Source of the DNA: Pseudoalteromonas espejiana DSM 9414
GTDB lineage: Bacteria; Pseudomonadota; Gammaproteobacteria; Enterobacterales; Alteromonadaceae
Direction of reading: 5' to 3'
Assembly: GCF_002221525.1 (NCBI RefSeq)
Contig: NZ_CP011028.1
Span: forward strand, 3,049,001-3,113,000
DNA length: 64,000 bases
Positions 11,360 to 20,303 of this stretch are shown piece by piece; positions within the stretch are counted from its first letter, which is position 1, and each line of letters opens with the position of its first letter. The notes under the pieces are model-generated. The model saw only the letters and a program-made list of their open reading frames with translations. It ran no database searches and was not told the origin of the DNA. Made by a program: the position numbers and the translations under genes.

Positions 11360-11739
11360 ATTTAGAATATCCAGTTATTGCTTTACTCGGTGCTTTTTTA
11401 ACGTTTTATTTAGCTAAACATAATCGTTTTGATGGCATACGCGCATCAGCCTCGCTTTCTATTATTGCGTATTTAATTTTAAGCGCCTTAAACCTAAACC
11501 CCGACTTATACTCAGTCGTATTTTTTGGAGGCACGTTTATAGGCATGAGCGCACCACATCGATTTGGTATTTACACGGTTGCTAGTTCATCAATTTTATT
11601 TTCGTTTTTATTTGAATACCTAGTGCCAAAGCTTGATGGCTATGGCGGTGCATTAGGCATAAGTGCATTTTTGGCTGTGTGTATTTGCCACATGTGTATT
11701 TTATTAGGCGCACCAAGAAGTAAAAAGCCAGCCCCTTAA
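11356..11739 (+). CDS. Small membrane protein, second of a paralogous pair
   Basis: 127 residues, about four membrane helices. It carries the same two signatures as the preceding protein: FFGGTFIGMSAPHRFGIYTV and LDGYGGALGISAFLA. It starts inside the stop of that gene, which argues for co-synthesis in equal amounts and a joint complex. The function is unknown. No soluble partner gene follows; the next gene is an exported DUF3015 protein after a 149-bp gap. Confidence 0.7.
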   Translation: MNLEYPVIALLGAFLTFYLAKHNRFDGIRASASLSIIAYLILSALNLNPDLYSVVFFGGTFIGMSAPHRFGIYTVASSSILFSFLFEYLVPKLDGYGGALGISAFLAVCICHMCILLGAPRSKKPAP

Positions 11740-11888
11740 AAACAGATAAGCAACCCGGTTATTAATACTTTAAGGTAAAAGCAACATCAAAAAATTCATA
11801 GCGTGGTATGTTCCTTTTTTCTACAACTCTGTTAGAATCCCTCGCGATCTTTATTTACCCTAAATAAAGACAAATCATATATGGATTT

Positions 11889-12377
11889 ATGAACATGAAA
11901 AAACTAATCGCAGTAGCAGCTCTATCTTTACTTCCTTTTTCTAACGCAATGGCTGACCAAGATATTGGTTGTGGCCTTGGCTCTATGTTATTTGCAGGCC
12001 AGCAAGGTAAAGGCGTTAAAATTTTAGGCGCTACAACTAACGGTACTTCTGGTAACCAAACTTTCGGTATCACTTTTGGTACTTTAGGTTGTGACGGCAC
12101 TGGTACAGTAACTTCTTCTGAAAAAATCGCTTTATTCATCGATGGCAACATGGAGCAGCTTGCTCGTGATATGTCTCAAGGTGAAGGCGAAACTTTAGCT
12201 ACACTTGCTGAGGTTTGGGGCGTTGCAGAACAAGATAAAGCAGCATTCAACAAGCTTGCTCAAGCACAGTTTTCTTCAGTATTTACTTCTGAGAACGTAA
12301 CTTCACAAACAGTTTTAGAAAACCTAAACACTGTTGTAGCAAGTGACGCACAACTAGCTTCTTATACTCTTTCTTAA
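11889..12377 (+). CDS. DUF3015-family exported protein
   Basis: 162 residues with a cleavable signal peptide (about 1-22, ending Ala-Met-Ala). The mature part shows the DUF3015 pattern: GCGLGSMLFAG near the start, then ATTNGTSGNQTFGITFGTLG followed by a second Cys, which may pair with the first. It is a periplasmic or surface protein of unknown role found in many marine gammaproteobacteria. Codon use is biased to T-ending and optimal codons compared with neighbours (GGT, GCT, TCT), suggesting strong expression. ATG 11895 is an alternative start. A strong terminator follows. Confidence 0.85.
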   Translation: MNMKKLIAVAALSLLPFSNAMADQDIGCGLGSMLFAGQQGKGVKILGATTNGTSGNQTFGITFGTLGCDGTGTVTSSEKIALFIDGNMEQLARDMSQGEGETLATLAEVWGVAEQDKAAFNKLAQAQFSSVFTSENVTSQTVLENLNTVVASDAQLASYTLS

Positions 12378-12409
12378 TCAGCTAATTTAGCCGGTTTTAT
12401 ATGTATAAA

Positions 12410-12445
12410 TAAAGCCACTAGAGTAACCTCTAGCGGCTTTTTTTT
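12410..12445 (+). terminator. Intrinsic terminator after the DUF3015 gene
   Basis: Hairpin AAAGCC-A-CTAGAG / CTCTAG-C-GGCTTT with a following run of eight or more T. It ends directly at the first possible ATG of the next gene, so that gene must have weak or leaderless-type initiation or rely on read-through. Confidence 0.85.
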
Positions 12446-12457
12446 ATGGTTTTGGGT

Positions 12458-14290
12458 ATGCAAAAAATATTAGTTATTCTGTTAGTTACGCTCTTTAGTA
12501 CATATTCTAATGCTAAAAGTATTGAAAATAATACATTAGCCACACATCCTTACTGGCTCAAATTAGGCCACTACCGCAATACCACATTAGGTAGCTTTAA
12601 AAGTGAAGTAGAAAGTGCTGAGTTTTTTATAGCACCCACAGGTAAAACAAACCCAGTTGATGAGCTAAATGCCACCATTAGCGCATTTAATGGCAATAAA
12701 ACCAGCCAACAAAAATACAGCTGCCAATTTCCTGCTCGCTACACATGGCTAAAATCAAAAATAAATAATAATTGGCCTGCTCTTAATTGCCCTGAACTTA
12801 CTACCTGGCAACAAGTAATAAACCCTAAAGGGGTTACGCTGGTATTTCCTACTGCATTTATGAATAGCCCTTCATCAATGTTTGGGCATACATTGCTGCG
12901 TATTGACGCTAAAGATCAAACCCGAAATAAAGAACTTGTTGCTTTTGCTGTTAATTTTGCAGCAGAACCTGATGGCTCAGATAACGCTGCTATGTATGCA
13001 TTAAAGGGGCTTGTTGGTAGCTACCCAGGTAAGTTTTCGCTTATGCCGTATTACAAAAAAGTACGTGAATATAACGACTTAGAATCACGCGATATTTGGG
13101 AGTACAAACTAAATTTAACCGAGCAACAAGTAGAGCGGATTTTACTGCATTTATGGGAGCTTCAAAGCGCTACTTTTGATTACTTTTTTATAGACGAAAA
13201 CTGCTCGTATCAGTTACTGGCGCTATTACAATTAGCGAAAGACGACCTTAATTTAACTTCGCAATTTAACATGCAGGCTATTCCTTCAGACACAGTTGCC
13301 GCACTAAGAGACAACAATTTACTGCAAGCTCCTAATTACCGCCCTGCTTTTGGCACTAAGCTTTATCACTATTCAACACAGTTAAGCGATCAGCAACTTA
13401 GTGATGCGAGGGAGCTTATGCAAGGCAAGCCATTAAATACCCGTAATTACTCACAAAAAGAGCTAGTAGCCATACTAGAAATGGCGTACGAATGGCTAAA
13501 CTTTGAATTTTACGATAAAGCCCTAAACCGTGAAAAAATAGCCCCAAGGCTTACTAAGTTATTATTAATGCGCAGTAAGTATGCTGTTCCTTCTCCTTTA
13601 TCTAAGCCCAAAAAACCTAAAGCCTCGCCAGAGCAAGGCCACGGTTCTTCTAGGCTAACAGCTAAAAGAGTGCAAAATAATAACCAGAAAAATACCACCA
13701 ATTTAGCTTATCGACTTGCTTATCATGATTTACTCGACAGACCTGCAGGCTTTATACCTGGAGCACAAATTAGCTTTTTTGACTTAGAAGCCAACCTTAC
13801 AGATAACAGCAATAATCACATTGAGCACTTTTACTTACTCGATGCTATGTCGCTTGCCCCCGATAACCGTGTATTTGACAGCTACTCTTGGAATATCAAA
13901 ATGGGCTTTGACAGACAGCCAAGTCAAAACAAACGCTCAGGCCGATTTTTTACTAAAGGTGGATATGGTAAGTCTTACGGCAACCCAAACAGTGTGCATG
14001 GCTATATTTTGGGACAATTTGAGCTAAATACTGGTGATATTTCTAACCAGCTAAGTATAGGACTAGGCAGTGAGGCTGGCGTTATTTGGCAAGTAAATAA
14101 CAACCACAAACTTGCGCTTACCGGTAATATATTTTGGCTAAGCGATAATGCCGCTAATAACCACAGCGAAGCTGCGCTAACTTGGAGCTACGCATTGTCG
14201 CGCAATTTAGCACTGCGCAGCCAAATAAAGCACGAAAAATGGCATAGCCACAATACAGCTGCAAGTTTAGCCATGCAGTTTTACTTTTAG
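12458..14290 (+). CDS. DUF4105-domain envelope protein
   Basis: 610 residues from ATG 12458, chosen because it directly begins the signal peptide (MQKILVILLVTLFSTYSNA). ATG 12446 four codons earlier abuts the terminator. The DUF4105 domain (about 120-300) includes LVFPTAFMNSPSSMFGHTLL and DENCSYQLLALLQLA, with conserved Ser/His/Cys that resemble a papain-like NlpC/P60-type core. The C-terminal third (about 420-610) is rich in alternating aromatic strands and ends in Phe, which looks like a beta-barrel, so the protein may sit in the outer membrane. Residues around 385-415 form a basic linker. The family is uncharacterised in detail. Confidence 0.85.
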   Translation: MQKILVILLVTLFSTYSNAKSIENNTLATHPYWLKLGHYRNTTLGSFKSEVESAEFFIAPTGKTNPVDELNATISAFNGNKTSQQKYSCQFPARYTWLKSKINNNWPALNCPELTTWQQVINPKGVTLVFPTAFMNSPSSMFGHTLLRIDAKDQTRNKELVAFAVNFAAEPDGSDNAAMYALKGLVGSYPGKFSLMPYYKKVREYNDLESRDIWEYKLNLTEQQVERILLHLWELQSATFDYFFIDENCSYQLLALLQLAKDDLNLTSQFNMQAIPSDTVAALRDNNLLQAPNYRPAFGTKLYHYSTQLSDQQLSDARELMQGKPLNTRNYSQKELVAILEMAYEWLNFEFYDKALNREKIAPRLTKLLLMRSKYAVPSPLSKPKKPKASPEQGHGSSRLTAKRVQNNNQKNTTNLAYRLAYHDLLDRPAGFIPGAQISFFDLEANLTDNSNNHIEHFYLLDAMSLAPDNRVFDSYSWNIKMGFDRQPSQNKRSGRFFTKGGYGKSYGNPNSVHGYILGQFELNTGDISNQLSIGLGSEAGVIWQVNNNHKLALTGNIFWLSDNAANNHSEAALTWSYALSRNLALRSQIKHEKWHSHNTAASLAMQFYF

Positions 14291-14294
14291 GCAT

Positions 14295-15116
14295 TTATTT
14301 AGCCTTAACGCTACTTGTTGGGTAGCCAAGTACTACCTTACATTTAGCTTTTAAACCTTTTGCCTTATACGCACTTTTAAATAAATGAGCCCACTGATGA
14401 AACGTTATTGTTAGTGGGTTATTACTATTTAACTGCCCTACTATGCCGTACTTGCATGGCTGATTTTTATCTTCTTCTACAAAGGTACCAAACAGCTTAT
14501 CCCAAATAATAAGTACGCCAGCAAAGTTTTTATCAAGATAGCTTTTATTAATCGCATGATGAACCCGGTGGTGTGATGGCGTATTAAATACGCTTTCAAA
14601 CCAGCCTAACTTGCCTACTATTTGCGTATGCACAAAAAATTGATACGCCAAATTAAGTGCCACTACACTAAATACGGTTAATGGCTCAAAACCTAGCAAT
14701 ATCATAGGTAGCCAAAAAACCCACATACCCGCTACTGGGTACATTACACTTTGCCTAAATGCCGTTGTAAAATTCATTTTAGTAGAGCTGTGATGTACTA
14801 CATGGGCTGCCCACAGCCAGTGAATATGATGCGATGCCCGATGAAACCAATAATATAAAAAATCTTGCAGTAAAAAGGCAAAAGCGACACTTAAAATACT
14901 TAGCTCAATATCAAATAGCCTGTATTCATACAGCCAATAAAAAAAAGGCATTAGCAGTAATAAAGCAAGTGCATCAGCACCTTGATGGAGTAGCGCTAAG
15001 GCGGTATTTGCCAGGCTGTCCTTTATGTCGTAATAACGTTTAAACTTAACGAACTCGTAGCAAACAAAAAACAAAAATACCGGGCTTAGCGCGAGTAAAA
15101 TAATTTCAACACTCAT
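14295..15116 (-). CDS. Sterol-desaturase / fatty-acid-hydroxylase family di-iron protein
   Basis: 273 residues from ATG 15116, preferred over GTG 15125 because AGGT lies 7 nt before it. Membrane helices surround the His clusters of the fatty acid hydroxylase superfamily: WFHRASHHIHWLWAAHVVHH in the middle and HHRVHHAINKSYLDKNFAG later. These eight-odd histidines bind a di-iron centre for O2-dependent hydroxylation or desaturation of a lipid. The lipid is not identifiable. The start overlaps the end of the SRPBCC gene by 11 nt, so the two are co-translated, and an AraC regulator faces them. Confidence 0.9.
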   Translation of the reverse strand: MSVEIILLALSPVFLFFVCYEFVKFKRYYDIKDSLANTALALLHQGADALALLLLMPFFYWLYEYRLFDIELSILSVAFAFLLQDFLYYWFHRASHHIHWLWAAHVVHHSSTKMNFTTAFRQSVMYPVAGMWVFWLPMILLGFEPLTVFSVVALNLAYQFFVHTQIVGKLGWFESVFNTPSHHRVHHAINKSYLDKNFAGVLIIWDKLFGTFVEEDKNQPCKYGIVGQLNSNNPLTITFHQWAHLFKSAYKAKGLKAKCKVVLGYPTSSVKAK

Positions 15117-15555
15117 TTTGCTCACCTAAAAAATAATTGTTTAATTTTTTGAGTGCGTTAACAACATCTCTTTTAATAAAAAACTCAAGCACACTATTAG
15201 GCAGCCACCACGGCGCTTTACAGCGAATGCTATAACTTACTTGGCAACGTATAGGGTTACTATTTACAGCAAAAAAATAAATATCACCTTTGTGCTTTGC
15301 CACGGGCTTATTACCTATAATTTGATAGCAAATATGGTGTTTATTAACCGCCATTATTTGCTCTTTAAACGTAACACCCGCCATGCTTACTTGCCTAATA
15401 GCACCCACACCACCTGGCTCTTCATCATTATTTTGTGGCTTTACAAGTAAAAACTTAGCGTTAAAAAATCGCCCCAGCGCAGCATGGTCAAGCAAGGCTG
15501 CTTTTACTTGCTGTGGGCTAGCAGCTAGCGTGTGGCTTGTTGTTATAAATATCAT
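15106..15555 (-). CDS. SRPBCC (START/Bet v1-like) lipid- or ligand-binding protein
   Basis: 149 residues. The family pattern is visible: a first strand and helix (FITTSHTLAASPQQVKAALL), the turn GGVGAIRQVSMAGVTFKEQI in the middle and a long C-terminal helix (NALKKLNNYFLGEQNE). Such proteins enclose hydrophobic ligands in a helix-grip cavity. It is the first gene of a two-gene unit with a membrane hydroxylase/desaturase, so delivering or accepting the lipid substrate is a reasonable inference. No signal peptide is seen. Confidence 0.8.
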   Translation of the reverse strand: MIFITTSHTLAASPQQVKAALLDHAALGRFFNAKFLLVKPQNNDEEPGGVGAIRQVSMAGVTFKEQIMAVNKHHICYQIIGNKPVAKHKGDIYFFAVNSNPIRCQVSYSIRCKAPWWLPNSVLEFFIKRDVVNALKKLNNYFLGEQNEC

Positions 15556-15652
15556 TTAGGTCACTATTAAAGCGTTGTTATAGCAGTAGCTTATAAAATT
15601 TATACATGGCAAACTTGCCATTAAGTGACTATTTTTTAGCTTTAGGCGACAA

Positions 15653-16648
15653 ATGCATACTCTCAGCGATTATTATTTTTCGAGTATTTTAGACTTTTTG
15701 CAAAACCAAGGGCTCAATACCCAAAGTGTACTAAGCGCAATTAGTTTTAATGAGTATGTAGATAAAAACAGCCTGCAACTTGCTCCGCGTATAAGTTTAC
15801 ACAGTTACAATGCATTATTAAGTTTTGCCAGTACGGCACTTAACAGCCCACTATTTGGATTTGAATTAGGAAAACATATTCGCACTGCCGATTACGGTGT
15901 GCTTGGCTATTTAATTGAATCGAGCAGCCATTTAGCCAACGCTATTGAATCGCTACTTCATTACGACAGCTTGGTAGCAGATATAGGCAAAGCACATTTT
16001 GAGCAACATGCAGATACTGCCACAGTAAGGTGGCTACCCCATGCTTTGTGCAACACACAGGTTATACAACGAAATATGACCGCATGGGTCAGTGTTATTA
16101 GGCAACTTTTAAATCCTCAGCTTAGCCCTACGCGTGTTGAATTTACGGAAAGTTTTACATCACAACAAATAAAGCAGCTTTCAACGTGGTTTAACTGCCC
16201 TGTAAAAGGCAATGCACAATACAACCAAATTAGCTTTGCCAAAGCATTCTTAGCACTGCCTTTTAAAACCGATAACAGCGCGATTAATAGCGCACTTAAA
16301 CAAGTTTCGCAGCAACAGCTTAGCGAGTTTAAAAGCCAGCAAAATTTATCTGAGCATATAACGGTGCTGCTTATGGCTAAAAGCGACCTACAAGAGTGCA
16401 CATTAATTAAAACCGCGGCAGCAGTTAATTTAACGCCCCGTACGCTACAAAGGCGCTTAAAAGAAAACCACCTTACCTTTGCGCAGCTTTTAGAGAACGA
16501 GCGAAAACGCCGCGCCGAAATACTAATAAACAACACTTCATTAATAGAGCTGGCAACCCTATTAGGGTTTAAAGATCAGAGCTCATTTAACCGCGCTTTT
16601 TATCGTTGGTATGGGTGTAGCCCGCGCAAATATAGAGAAAAAACATAA
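15653..16648 (+). CDS. AraC-family regulator with N-terminal Arabinose_bd-type domain
   Basis: 331 residues. The N-terminal ~200 residues follow the OruR/ArgR-like pattern (APRISLHSYNALLSFASTAL; LGYLIESSSHLANAIESLLH). The C-terminal AraC helix-turn-helix includes VNLTPRTLQRRLKENHLTFA and LGFKDQSSFNRAFYRWYGCS. It is divergent from the SRPBCC/desaturase pair across 97 bp, the usual position of a dedicated activator. Members of this subgroup often sense amino acids or fatty acids; the ligand here is unknown. Confidence 0.9.
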   Translation: MHTLSDYYFSSILDFLQNQGLNTQSVLSAISFNEYVDKNSLQLAPRISLHSYNALLSFASTALNSPLFGFELGKHIRTADYGVLGYLIESSSHLANAIESLLHYDSLVADIGKAHFEQHADTATVRWLPHALCNTQVIQRNMTAWVSVIRQLLNPQLSPTRVEFTESFTSQQIKQLSTWFNCPVKGNAQYNQISFAKAFLALPFKTDNSAINSALKQVSQQQLSEFKSQQNLSEHITVLLMAKSDLQECTLIKTAAAVNLTPRTLQRRLKENHLTFAQLLENERKRRAEILINNTSLIELATLLGFKDQSSFNRAFYRWYGCSPRKYREKT

Positions 16649-16737
16649 GCAAGGCCACAGGTTAACAATTAGTTATCATTTAACGTGTATTTGTTGCTTA
16701 TATTATTTACACTAGGCAATAAAAAAGCGTGGTTGTT

Positions 16738-17508
16738 ATGTTGTTACGTGTACTCGTCAATGTGTTTATAATTGTTATATGCGGTCAAGTTGCTAAGGCT
16801 GATACGCTCACATTTATTGCAGAAGATCTACCGCCTTATCATTTTATAAATAAAAACAATGAACCCGACGGCGCACTTGTAGATTTAGCCAAAGCCGTTA
16901 TAAAGCACACTAATTTATCCGCCAAGTTTGAAATAATGCCTATGGCGCGAATTTTTTATGCCCTCGAGCATAACCAAAATGCAGTAACCCTTTCGTTGTT
17001 AAAAACCCCAATAAGAGAAAAGCAACTTAGCTGGTTAGGCGAGGCTTACTTTGCTGATGCCTACCTAGTAAGTTTAAAAAGCCACACCGACGAGGTAAGC
17101 CACCTCAATCATGCAAAGTTTTATCAAGTGGCTACAATTAGAGGCTACTCAAGTGCTTATTATTTAAAAGAGGCGGGCTTTGTAGAGGGTGAAAACCTAG
17201 TACTTGTTAGCTATTATCAGCAGCTATGGCAAATGCTATACAAAAAGCGCATAGACTTTGTACTTACTAACACCCTTACCTTAGAAAACGAATTAAAACG
17301 CTCAGGCCTAAACCCTGCACTTATTACCAAACGCATACATTTAACCGACTACCCTTCAAAACTGTACTTTAGCGCAAATAAAAACCTTAACCCCCAAACA
17401 GCCACCGCAATTAGTAATGCACTTGCTTTATTAAAAGAAAATGGCGAATACCGCGCTATTTTACAAAAGTGGCAACTGCCCTTACCAAGCACTGCCAACA
17501 AGTTGTAA
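16738..17508 (+). CDS. Orphan family-3 solute-binding protein
   Basis: 256 residues from ATG 16738 (GTG 16729 is in frame). A signal peptide ends near KADTLTF; the mature protein is a SBP_bac_3 type II binding protein, with the opening pattern FIAEDLPPYHFINKNNEPDG and the lobe-crossing ILQKWQLP near the end. No ABC permease or ATPase is nearby. Similar orphan proteins in marine gammaproteobacteria occur as free periplasmic receptors of unknown use. Possible ligands include amino acids or small cyclic compounds. It lies 89 bp after the AraC gene and may be separate from it. Confidence 0.8.
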   Translation: MLLRVLVNVFIIVICGQVAKADTLTFIAEDLPPYHFINKNNEPDGALVDLAKAVIKHTNLSAKFEIMPMARIFYALEHNQNAVTLSLLKTPIREKQLSWLGEAYFADAYLVSLKSHTDEVSHLNHAKFYQVATIRGYSSAYYLKEAGFVEGENLVLVSYYQQLWQMLYKKRIDFVLTNTLTLENELKRSGLNPALITKRIHLTDYPSKLYFSANKNLNPQTATAISNALALLKENGEYRAILQKWQLPLPSTANKL

Positions 17509-17554
17509 TAAATAGCGCCTATAATTTTAGCAAAGCTAACAATGCTATTTGGCT

Positions 17555-18520
17555 ATGCGAACAATCAAAACACCTCAAGGTATTACGCTTAACTACCAAG
17601 ACGAAGGCGATAAAAAGTCCCCTGTAATAATTTTAATTATGGGCTTGGGCGCACAAATGACCGTGTGGCCAGACTCGCTTTACTATGGCTTAGTAAAAAA
17701 AGGCTTTAGAGTTATTCGTTTTGATAACCGCGATACCGGTCTTTCTACTCACTTAGAGCACCACACAAACCCCAGCTTATTTAAATCGTGGTTGAGTAAA
17801 CGCTTACCAATACGCGCTAAAACCCCTTACTTACTTGATGACATGGCGGATGACGTACTAGCGCTTATGGCAGCCCTTAAAATTAAAAAAGCGCATTTTG
17901 TGGGGGCTTCTATGGGCGGTATGATAGCCCAGTTAATAGCAGCGCAGCATAAAAAAAAGGTGCTCAGTTTAACCACTATTATGTCGAGCTCTAGCTTGCC
18001 AAGGCTCAGTGCTAAAAGCATTGGCGTATTTATAAAGCTTGCAAAATTACAGCCTAAAAACACCAGCCACGATGAGGCAATAAATTATAATATTAAGCTT
18101 AATCAACTTATTGGCAGCCCTGCTTATCCGCAAACAGAGCGCGCACTTCGCCTGCATGCAACTCAAATAGTTAAACGCTCATATAATCCTAATGGCTATA
18201 AACGCCAATTAGTTGCTATGGCCGCAAGTAAAAACAGGCAACATTTAATACGTAAAATTAAAACCCCTACACTGGTAATTCATGGCAGTGACGATGTGGT
18301 TATTCCGCTTAATGCCGGTAAAAAAACAGCCGCACTTATAAAAAAGGCCAAGCTAAGAGTAGTCCCTGGTATGGGCCATAATTTTGCCCCCGAGCTAATG
18401 CCTAAAATGACAAAGTGGCTAACAAAACATATAAAAAAAGCGCAGCGTAAGCACCTAAATAAAAAATGTAAAAAGCAAAAGCAACAACAAAACGCACATA
18501 TTGGTATAACCAAAAAATAA
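17555..18520 (+). CDS. Alpha/beta-hydrolase
   Basis: 321 residues from ATG 17555. Standard fold order: oxyanion turn IMGLGAQMTVW, the FDNRDTGLST strand, nucleophile elbow GASMGG with S119, acid in HGSDDVVIPL and His in GMGHNFAPEL. The catalytic triad is complete. It is cytoplasmic and lacks a signal peptide. The substrate is unknown; it resembles the group annotated as epoxide hydrolase/haloalkane-type or aclacinomycin-methylesterase-like hydrolases. The last ~25 residues are unusually Lys/Gln-rich, probably a disordered basic tail. Its final codons contain a TTGGT-ATA-ACCAA dyad that may belong to the next gene's control region. Confidence 0.85.
   Translation: MRTIKTPQGITLNYQDEGDKKSPVIILIMGLGAQMTVWPDSLYYGLVKKGFRVIRFDNRDTGLSTHLEHHTNPSLFKSWLSKRLPIRAKTPYLLDDMADDVLALMAALKIKKAHFVGASMGGMIAQLIAAQHKKKVLSLTTIMSSSSLPRLSAKSIGVFIKLAKLQPKNTSHDEAINYNIKLNQLIGSPAYPQTERALRLHATQIVKRSYNPNGYKRQLVAMAASKNRQHLIRKIKTPTLVIHGSDDVVIPLNAGKKTAALIKKAKLRVVPGMGHNFAPELMPKMTKWLTKHIKKAQRKHLNKKCKKQKQQQNAHIGITKK
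18501..18513. promoter_or_regulatory. GntR/FadR-type operator-like dyad upstream of the alginate lyase
   Basis: TTGGT-ATA-ACCAA, perfect 5-bp arms with a 3-bp centre, the shape bound by FadR-subfamily GntR regulators. It lies in the last codons of the hydrolase gene, 125 bp before the PL7 start. Two TTGGTA half-sites follow at 18546 and 18568. Confidence 0.45.
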
Positions 18521-18543
18521 TGATTAAATTATAAAAACAAAAA

Positions 18544-18580
18544 AATTGGTAATGTTGATATTTTAAATTGGTATGTTAGA
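18544..18580 (+). repeat. Direct repeat AATTGGTA(A)TGTT upstream of the alginate lyase
   Basis: AATTGGTAATGTT at 18544 and AATTGGTATGTT at 18566 are spaced 22 bp, two helical turns apart, and share TTGGTA with the dyad at 18501-18513. Likely binding sites for one regulator. Confidence 0.45.
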
Positions 18581-18637
18581 TTAAAGTTAAGCGAAGTTAA
18601 TATCGTTCACTTATAAAATCATCACACAGAGACAACC

Positions 18638-19726
18638 ATGAAAAAATACACATCTACTTTTAAACTCACAGCTCTTGCAGCTATTACCCCCTTACTGTTT
18701 ATGGGCTGTGCGAGTACAAACACATCCGTTGATAGTAATACACCGGTTCCTGCATCAAAATTTGATTTATCAAACTGGAAAATAAATGTTCCGGTCGATT
18801 TAAATAACGACGGAAAAATAGATACAGTAGACGTTGAAGACATTCAAACTTACGCACACCCTGATTTTTTCTACCTTGATGATCAGGGCTATATGGTATT
18901 TACCTCGCCAAACAAAGCGCTTACTAGTGCAAATTCAACCAATACCCGCAGTGAATTACGACAAATGATCCGCGGAACAAACACCAAAATAAAAACTAAA
19001 AATTCAAAAAACAATTTTGCACTTGCCGTGCACCCGCTATCTGAGCGTTTTGGCTCAGTAGGCGGAAAAATGGAAGCCACGCTCAAAGTTGATCATGTAG
19101 CACTGCGTGCAAACGATCCTAGTAAAAAAGCCGCGTATTCTGTGGTGGTTGGGCAAATTCATGCAGGTAAAGATCAAGCCTTAATAGATACAAAACTGGG
19201 TTTTGGCTGGGGCAACGAGCCGCTTAAAATTTATTACAAAAAATGGCCAGGGCACAAAACCGGATCGGTATTTTGGAACTACGAGCGCAACTTACCAAAA
19301 AAAGATCCTAACCGTACCGACATTACTTACCCTGTATGGGGCAACACCTGGGAAAACCCAGATGATCCAACGGCAGCCGGTATAGCGCTAGGTGATGAGT
19401 TTAGCTACACCGTAAACGTGCATAAAAATATGATGTATTTAACCTTTAGCGCCCAAGGCAAAAAAGACGTTAACTACGCTATAAACTTAGGTAATAACGT
19501 AGATGCTTATGGCAAAGTAGATGATAAAGATCACCCTAATGGCTACGCTGCCGATTGGCATTACTTTAAAGCGGGTGCGTATAACCAATGTAGTACCAAA
19601 AGCGCTAAAGGCATTTGGTACCCAGGCTGTTTAGGTACGGGTGATTGGGCTACAGACAAACAAAATGGCGATTACGCGCAAGTGAGCTTTAAAAAATTAG
19701 TATTAAGCCCATCAACTAAGCCGTAA
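18638..19726 (+). CDS. Polysaccharide lyase family 7 alginate lyase, lipoprotein
   Basis: 362 residues. A lipoprotein signal ends in LLFMGC (lipid Cys about residue 24), then a short Ser/Thr linker and a single PL7 jelly roll (about 40-360). The three PL7 landmarks are present: TRSELRQM (binding Arg/Glu), VVGQIHAGKDQ (catalytic His, the QIH form) and YFKAGAYNQCST (catalytic Tyr). It cleaves alginate by beta-elimination outside the inner membrane, probably anchored to the outer membrane. A stretch DLNNDGKIDTVD near residue 60 looks like an acidic calcium-type loop. No other alginate gene is adjacent. Its 3' end overlaps the convergent Nudix gene by 11 nt. Confidence 0.93.
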   Translation: MKKYTSTFKLTALAAITPLLFMGCASTNTSVDSNTPVPASKFDLSNWKINVPVDLNNDGKIDTVDVEDIQTYAHPDFFYLDDQGYMVFTSPNKALTSANSTNTRSELRQMIRGTNTKIKTKNSKNNFALAVHPLSERFGSVGGKMEATLKVDHVALRANDPSKKAAYSVVVGQIHAGKDQALIDTKLGFGWGNEPLKIYYKKWPGHKTGSVFWNYERNLPKKDPNRTDITYPVWGNTWENPDDPTAAGIALGDEFSYTVNVHKNMMYLTFSAQGKKDVNYAINLGNNVDAYGKVDDKDHPNGYAADWHYFKAGAYNQCSTKSAKGIWYPGCLGTGDWATDKQNGDYAQVSFKKLVLSPSTKP

Positions 19727-20120
19727 GCGTTGTTGTAGTTAAGTAGTTTTTAAGTGATGTAAACAGTGGCGAAGGTAAATTATTAATATCGCACCAGCGC
19801 CACTGAATACATTTATTTGGCTCGTTTAGCGCAGGCTCCCCGCCTTCGTAATCAGCTTTTACATATAAAGTAATGTAGTGTTTGTTTTCAGCACTAAAAA
19901 TATCGTTAGTAAAATCTAGCTTAGTTATTTTACTTACATTTAGCCCTGTTTCCTCACATACCTCGCGTATTGCACACTGTTCAACACTTTCGCCAAATTC
20001 TAAATGTCCGCCGGGCGTTGCCCATGTATTTGCACCATGAGCACCTTTTCGCTCACCTAATAAAATAGTGTTTTGGCGCATAATAATAACCGCCACGCCT
20101 ACTCGTACTGTGTTATTCAT
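19716..20120 (-). CDS. Nudix hydrolase
   Basis: 134 residues with a complete Nudix box, GGHLEFGESVEQCAIREVCEETGL-type spacing (GX5EX7REUXEEXGU), so it should bind Mg2+ and cleave a nucleoside diphosphate linked to another group. The WATPGGHLEFGES context and the C-terminal CIQWRWCDINNLPSPLF resemble the small NUDT15/MutT-like proteins that accept nucleotide sugars or dNTPs. The substrate is not decidable from sequence. It is convergent with, and overlaps, the alginate lyase gene by 11 nt. Confidence 0.9.
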   Translation of the reverse strand: MNNTVRVGVAVIIMRQNTILLGERKGAHGANTWATPGGHLEFGESVEQCAIREVCEETGLNVSKITKLDFTNDIFSAENKHYITLYVKADYEGGEPALNEPNKCIQWRWCDINNLPSPLFTSLKNYLTTTTLTA

Positions 20121-20303
20121 AAATTATTTTCACTTATTTTAATTGCCCGCCATGCTGAGCTACACGCTTTATTTTGTCAATTTTGCTATATAAAATACAC
20201 TTTGCTGATTAACTTTTAGCCGACCATAGTCGAATACCTAATGCTTAAAAAAAGGCCTACTTTTGTAAGGTCTCTCACACACATTTAGTATTAGGAGCCA
20301 ATT

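Noticed and set aside
16117..16536. 139-codon Ser/Cys-rich frame antisense to the AraC gene
   Set aside because: Composition is that of a shadow; the sense frame is a complete AraC protein.
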